Of a stretch of DNA of 7,513 bases, positions 5,231-7,513 are shown one piece after another (within the stretch, counting starts at the first letter, position 1; every line of letters begins with the position of its first letter). The notes below the pieces were generated by a model. That model was not told the DNA's origin, did no database searches, and saw nothing but the letters and a program-made list of their open reading frames with translations. Origin of the DNA: Gaopeijia sp032250675 (GTDB lineage Bacteria; Gemmatimonadota; Gemmatimonadetes; Longimicrobiales; Gaopeijiaceae). The stretch spans positions 1 through 7,513 of the forward strand of contig JAVVEY010000122.1 of the NCBI GenBank assembly GCA_032250675.1, read 5' to 3'. The translations under genes and the position numbers were made by a program.

Positions 5231-5259
5231 TTGGGGAAAGCGTCCCGCCATCGTAGCTT
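5231..5259 (+). promoter_or_regulatory. Weak candidate promoter of the EIIA gene
   Basis: TTGGGG (5231-5236) and TAGCTT (5254-5259) are separated by exactly 17 nt and lie 44 nt before the EIIA start. Each box matches consensus at about half its positions, so this is a suggestion only. The 184-bp divergent region also has to hold a dus promoter, which I could not place. Confidence 0.3.
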
Positions 5260-5302
5260 CGAGGCTCACCCCTGTCCGAACCTTGAACCCCGAGTTGCCG
5301 GC

Positions 5303-5755
5303 ATGAAGCTGAGGGACTTCTTCACTCCCGAGACCGTCGTCCTCGATCTGGCGGCTGGTGGCAAGGACGAGCTCCTCCGTGAGCTCGTGGCGACCCTCGC
5401 GCTCGATGAGAACTCCGAGGAGATTCTCTTCAAGACGATCAAGCGGCGCGAGAATCTCGGGAGCACCGGGATCGGCAAGGGGATCGCGATCCCGCACTGC
5501 CGTTCCCTGGTGGTGAACCGCCTCCACCTCGTCTACGGCCGAAAGGTCGAGGGCGTCGAGTTCAACGCGATCGACAAGGCGCCGGTGCACCACCTCTTCC
5601 TGATCGTCGCACCCCCGCTCGAGGTCTCGAACCAGTACCTCCCCGTACTCGGACGAATCGCGCAGTTCGCCAAGGACCCCGAGGTGCCGAGGCAGCTCCT
5701 CGAGATCGACTCGCCCGAGGCCTTCCTCGAACTCCTCGACGAACGCGGCGTCTGA
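5303..5755 (+). CDS. ptsN: PTS EIIA domain protein, PtsN/fructose type
   Basis: A 150-residue single-domain phosphocarrier of the EIIA type 2 family (fructose/mannitol/nitrogen PTS). It covers the whole domain: LRDFFTPETVVLDL at the start, the helix KDELLRELV (21-29), KTIKRRENLGSTGIGKGIAIPH ending in the phosphorylated histidine 65, and HLFLIVAPP (97-105). In the nitrogen-PTS this protein accepts phosphate from NPr/HPr and regulates rather than transports. No sugar permease (EIIB/EIIC) is beside it, which favours a regulatory role. The ATG at 5303 matches the family start, but no clear Shine-Dalgarno sequence precedes it. It ends 9 bp from the convergent secreted-protein gene. It could instead be a sugar-specific EIIA; ptsN is the best label, not certain. 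Confidence 0.9.
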   Translation: MKLRDFFTPETVVLDLAAGGKDELLRELVATLALDENSEEILFKTIKRRENLGSTGIGKGIAIPHCRSLVVNRLHLVYGRKVEGVEFNAIDKAPVHHLFLIVAPPLEVSNQYLPVLGRIAQFAKDPEVPRQLLEIDSPEAFLELLDERGV

Positions 5756-5764
5756 GGCCTTCGA

Positions 5765-6286
5765 TTACCGGGGACTGGCCGGCTCGGTCACGGGAAGAGC
5801 GGGTTCGGTCTCGGGAAGGACCGGCTCGGTCTCGGGAAGGGTCTGCTCGGTCACGATGATCTTCCGGGCCTTGCTCACCCCATTCACGGTGAGTTGCACC
5901 CAGTACACGCCGGACGCGACCTTCGCACCCGCGAAGTCGTGAGCATCCCAGTAGGCTTCGTGACGCCCGGGTCGCCTGTAGCGAAGCTGGACCAGGGGCC
6001 GGGCTTCTCCCATCGGCGGGATCAGCACCTCGGGGACCGCCACGGGCTGCCGGATGAGGTTGTAGATCCGCATCGTCACGACGGCAGCACGCCCGTCGTC
6101 GAAGAGATCCTCGTGGAGTACGAAGGGGATCCTCGTCTCGGGGTCGAACGGATTGGAATAGTTGTCTTCGAGGGTGAATCCACCCGTCTCCTGGGCACTC
6201 CCGATCGTCACCTGCGCAGCAGCGCGGGCGGAGGGGAGTACGGACATCATCAGGAGAACGGACATGGCGCGGATGAGGCGTCGCAT
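5765..6286 (-). CDS. Secreted protein with FlgD/T9SS-tail-like domain
   Basis: A 173-residue exported protein of unknown function. Residues 1-24 are a Sec signal peptide (basic start, hydrophobic LLMMSVL core, cleavage near ARA-AAQ). Residues about 38-147 resemble the beta-sandwich found at the C-terminus of many secreted proteins in FCB and related phyla (FlgD Ig-like or type IX tail): NYSNPFDPETRIPFVL, TMRIYNLIRQPV (71-82), YWDAHDFAGAKVASGVYWVQL (112-132) and ARKIIV. Unusually there is no catalytic or adhesive domain in front. The tail (149-173) is a Pro/Glu/Thr heptad repeat. The ATG at 6286 has AGAGGA just upstream; a GTG five codons earlier overlaps that site and is less likely. It is convergent with the EIIA gene. 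No partner is evident. Confidence 0.82.
   Translation of the reverse strand: MRRLIRAMSVLLMMSVLPSARAAAQVTIGSAQETGGFTLEDNYSNPFDPETRIPFVLHEDLFDDGRAAVVTMRIYNLIRQPVAVPEVLIPPMGEARPLVQLRYRRPGRHEAYWDAHDFAGAKVASGVYWVQLTVNGVSKARKIIVTEQTLPETEPVLPETEPALPVTEPASPR
5774..5849 (-). repeat. 21-bp coding repeat (heptad LPETEPV)
   Basis: The 3' end of the secreted-protein gene holds about three and a half 21-bp units encoding LPETEPV, LPETEPA and LPVTEPA. The period keeps the frame, so unit number could change without disrupting the protein. The product is acidic, proline-rich and probably extended, like a spacer or stalk. Confidence 0.8.
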
Positions 6287-6364
6287 GCCGGTCCTCTGCA
6301 CATTCTCGTGCGGTTCGGTAGCCGTGGTGCGCGGGAAAGAATCCTGTCGTACGTGAGATGTGGC

Positions 6365-6382
6365 GGGTGGATTTCACCACCC
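6365..6382 (-). terminator. Small hairpin downstream of selB
   Basis: GGGTGG (6365-6370) pairs with CCACCC (6377-6382) around a 6-nt loop, 50 nt past the selB stop on the minus strand. There is no U-tract after it, so it may be a weak or factor-dependent terminator, or a leader structure for the downstream secreted-protein gene. The 146-bp stretch 6287-6432 otherwise contains no gene; a TTGACC hexamer at 6417-6412 lacks a convincing -10 partner. Confidence 0.3.
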
Positions 6383-6432
6383 ATCTGCAACCTGAGGCGT
6401 GATCCTACGCAGGTCAAGCGCACGCGCACGGA

Positions 6433-7513
6433 TCAAGCGCGCACGCACCGGGTCTTCCCGTCGAAGCGCGTGACGCCGCTGCGGTCGAGCCAGGCGAGAA
6501 TCGGAAGGAGGTGCCGCCGACTCACCGGGATGACCTCCCGGAAATCGCCCGGGCCGAGATCCTCGCGTCCGGCAAAGCGCTCCCGGACTTCGTCGACGGC
6601 GCGGCGGAGGGTGGCGCCGTCGATGTAGAGATCGTCCTCGAGCGCGACGACGCGCTCGTCGGCCTCGAGCGCTCGGAGGATCGAGAGGAAGGCGGGGTCG
6701 GTGCGGAGCCGCTCCGGGAGGTCATCGAGACGCGGAGCTTCAAAACCCGCCGCCTCGAGGAGGGCGAGGAGATCGTTTCTCAGCGCGACCTGATCGGTGC
6801 TCAGCGTCGGCTCGAATCCGGGCCGGCGCACCGCTCCGTCGCGCAACTCGAGTGTGCCGCGTTCGATCTCGCGTGCCAGGACGGTGTCGGCGAATGCGCT
6901 GTGCGCCCCGGGGCCCGCCTCTGCGCGCGCCCTGGCGACATCGAGACCGGGGAGGTAGGTGTGCTCACGGTGGACTCGATCCACCTCCCGGCGAAGGGCG
7001 GTCGCGAAGGGATCGACGACCTCCGCATCGAAGCGTGTACCGTCGGGGGCCTCGACGGCCCCGACCGCGCGCGCTCTCTCCCACGCCGCTTCAACCGCGG
7101 CCGGGGCGAGCCCCGTCTCGAGCGGGAAGCGCGCTGCCGGCATCCCCCGCCGCCCCGCCGCCGCGAGGGCGGCCCGCACCCGTTCGAGCGGTTCCGGCGA
7201 GAGGCGCCGGTCGAGGACTTCGGGCGCCTCCGCCGCGCTCCCCCGGCGACGGCGAGGTGGATGCACCTCGGCGATCTCTCCGCCCGCGATCGTGGTCACC
7301 GGCGACCAGGCACGCACGATCACGCGCCCCCCCACCCGGGCCGCCACCGGAGCCTCCAGCCGCAGCTGCACCCACCCCCCGGTCCCGGGCGCGAGGTGGG
7401 GGGCCGAGCGGTCCTCCCCCCCGGAGAGCACGCTGCACCGTGCCATCACCTCGGCGGTCCCGGTGTGGACCCGCACGCGCTGTCCGTGCTCGATCGACCA
7501 CCCCGTATCGGGC
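6433..7513 (-). CDS. selB: Selenocysteine-specific elongation factor SelB, C-terminal part
   Basis: The last 359 residues are in the window; the reading frame is open to the edge, so the GTPase and domain II lie outside. SelB carries selenocysteyl-tRNA(Sec) to the ribosome at UGA codons followed by a SECIS element. Fragment residues about 10-82 are the third beta-barrel: RVRVHTGTAEVMARC (12-26), WVQLRLEAPV (47-56) and VIVRAWSPVTTIAGGEI (64-80), where most SelB proteins have SPVTTIGGG. Residues about 104-359 form the tandem winged-helix domains that bind SECIS RNA, ending in the typical PVSRRHLLPILAWLDRSGVTRF (329-350). An internal GTG at 7476 is not the start. The organism presumably also has selA, selC and selD, not seen here. 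Confidence 0.93.
   Translation of the reverse strand, partial: PDTGWSIEHGQRVRVHTGTAEVMARCSVLSGGEDRSAPHLAPGTGGWVQLRLEAPVAARVGGRVIVRAWSPVTTIAGGEIAEVHPPRRRRGSAAEAPEVLDRRLSPEPLERVRAALAAAGRRGMPAARFPLETGLAPAAVEAAWERARAVGAVEAPDGTRFDAEVVDPFATALRREVDRVHREHTYLPGLDVARARAEAGPGAHSAFADTVLAREIERGTLELRDGAVRRPGFEPTLSTDQVALRNDLLALLEAAGFEAPRLDDLPERLRTDPAFLSILRALEADERVVALEDDLYIDGATLRRAVDEVRERFAGREDLGPGDFREVIPVSRRHLLPILAWLDRSGVTRFDGKTRCVRA

Overview
This is a high-GC window on a metagenome-style scaffold; a run of exactly 100 N at 3253-3352 marks an assembly join. No taxonomic marker is decisive. A PadR regulator next to a very large duplicated MacB/FtsX-type permease with no ATPase is common in Acidobacteriota and Gemmatimonadota. 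A secreted protein carrying a FlgD/T9SS-tail-like domain (NPFDPETRIPF...SGVYWVQL) fits Gemmatimonadota, Eisenbacteria and related lineages. I would guess Gemmatimonadota or a neighbouring phylum, with modest confidence.

Layout, left to right. 1-170: non-coding, with a 14-bp tandem repeat just beyond the end of the permease gene. 171-2768 (-): large ADOP-type ABC permease. 2765-3109 (-): PadR regulator, overlapping the permease by the four bases GTGA, with a recognisable promoter and possible operators upstream. 3198-3612: a structured tandem duplication interrupted by the N run, containing pieces of the tmRNA 3' end in both orientations and the tmRNA terminator hairpin. 3595-3955 (-): tmRNA (ssrA) with encoded tag ANNNMALAA. 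4081-5118 (-): DusB-like tRNA-dihydrouridine synthase. 5303-5755 (+): PtsN-like EIIA protein, divergent from dus. 5765-6286 (-): small secreted protein with one FlgD-like domain and a Pro/Glu/Thr heptad tail. 6433-7513 (-): C-terminal part of SelB, the selenocysteine-specific elongation factor, cut by the window edge.

Functionally, three genes belong to translation: tmRNA rescues stalled ribosomes, DusB modifies tRNA, and SelB decodes UGA as selenocysteine. They are not an obvious operon. The PadR-permease pair is a self-contained regulated membrane module, although the permease's ATPase partner is not in the window.

The most unusual part is the region just downstream of tmRNA. Two 198-bp copies appear to lie head to tail with a 205-bp period. 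The sequence on both sides of the N run predicts that the gap is really 88 bp and identical to 3470-3557. Each copy carries the last 18 nt of tmRNA, its terminator, a very strong hairpin and a near-complete inverted copy of the tmRNA T-arm/acceptor end. No integrase, CRISPR array or defence system is visible in the window.
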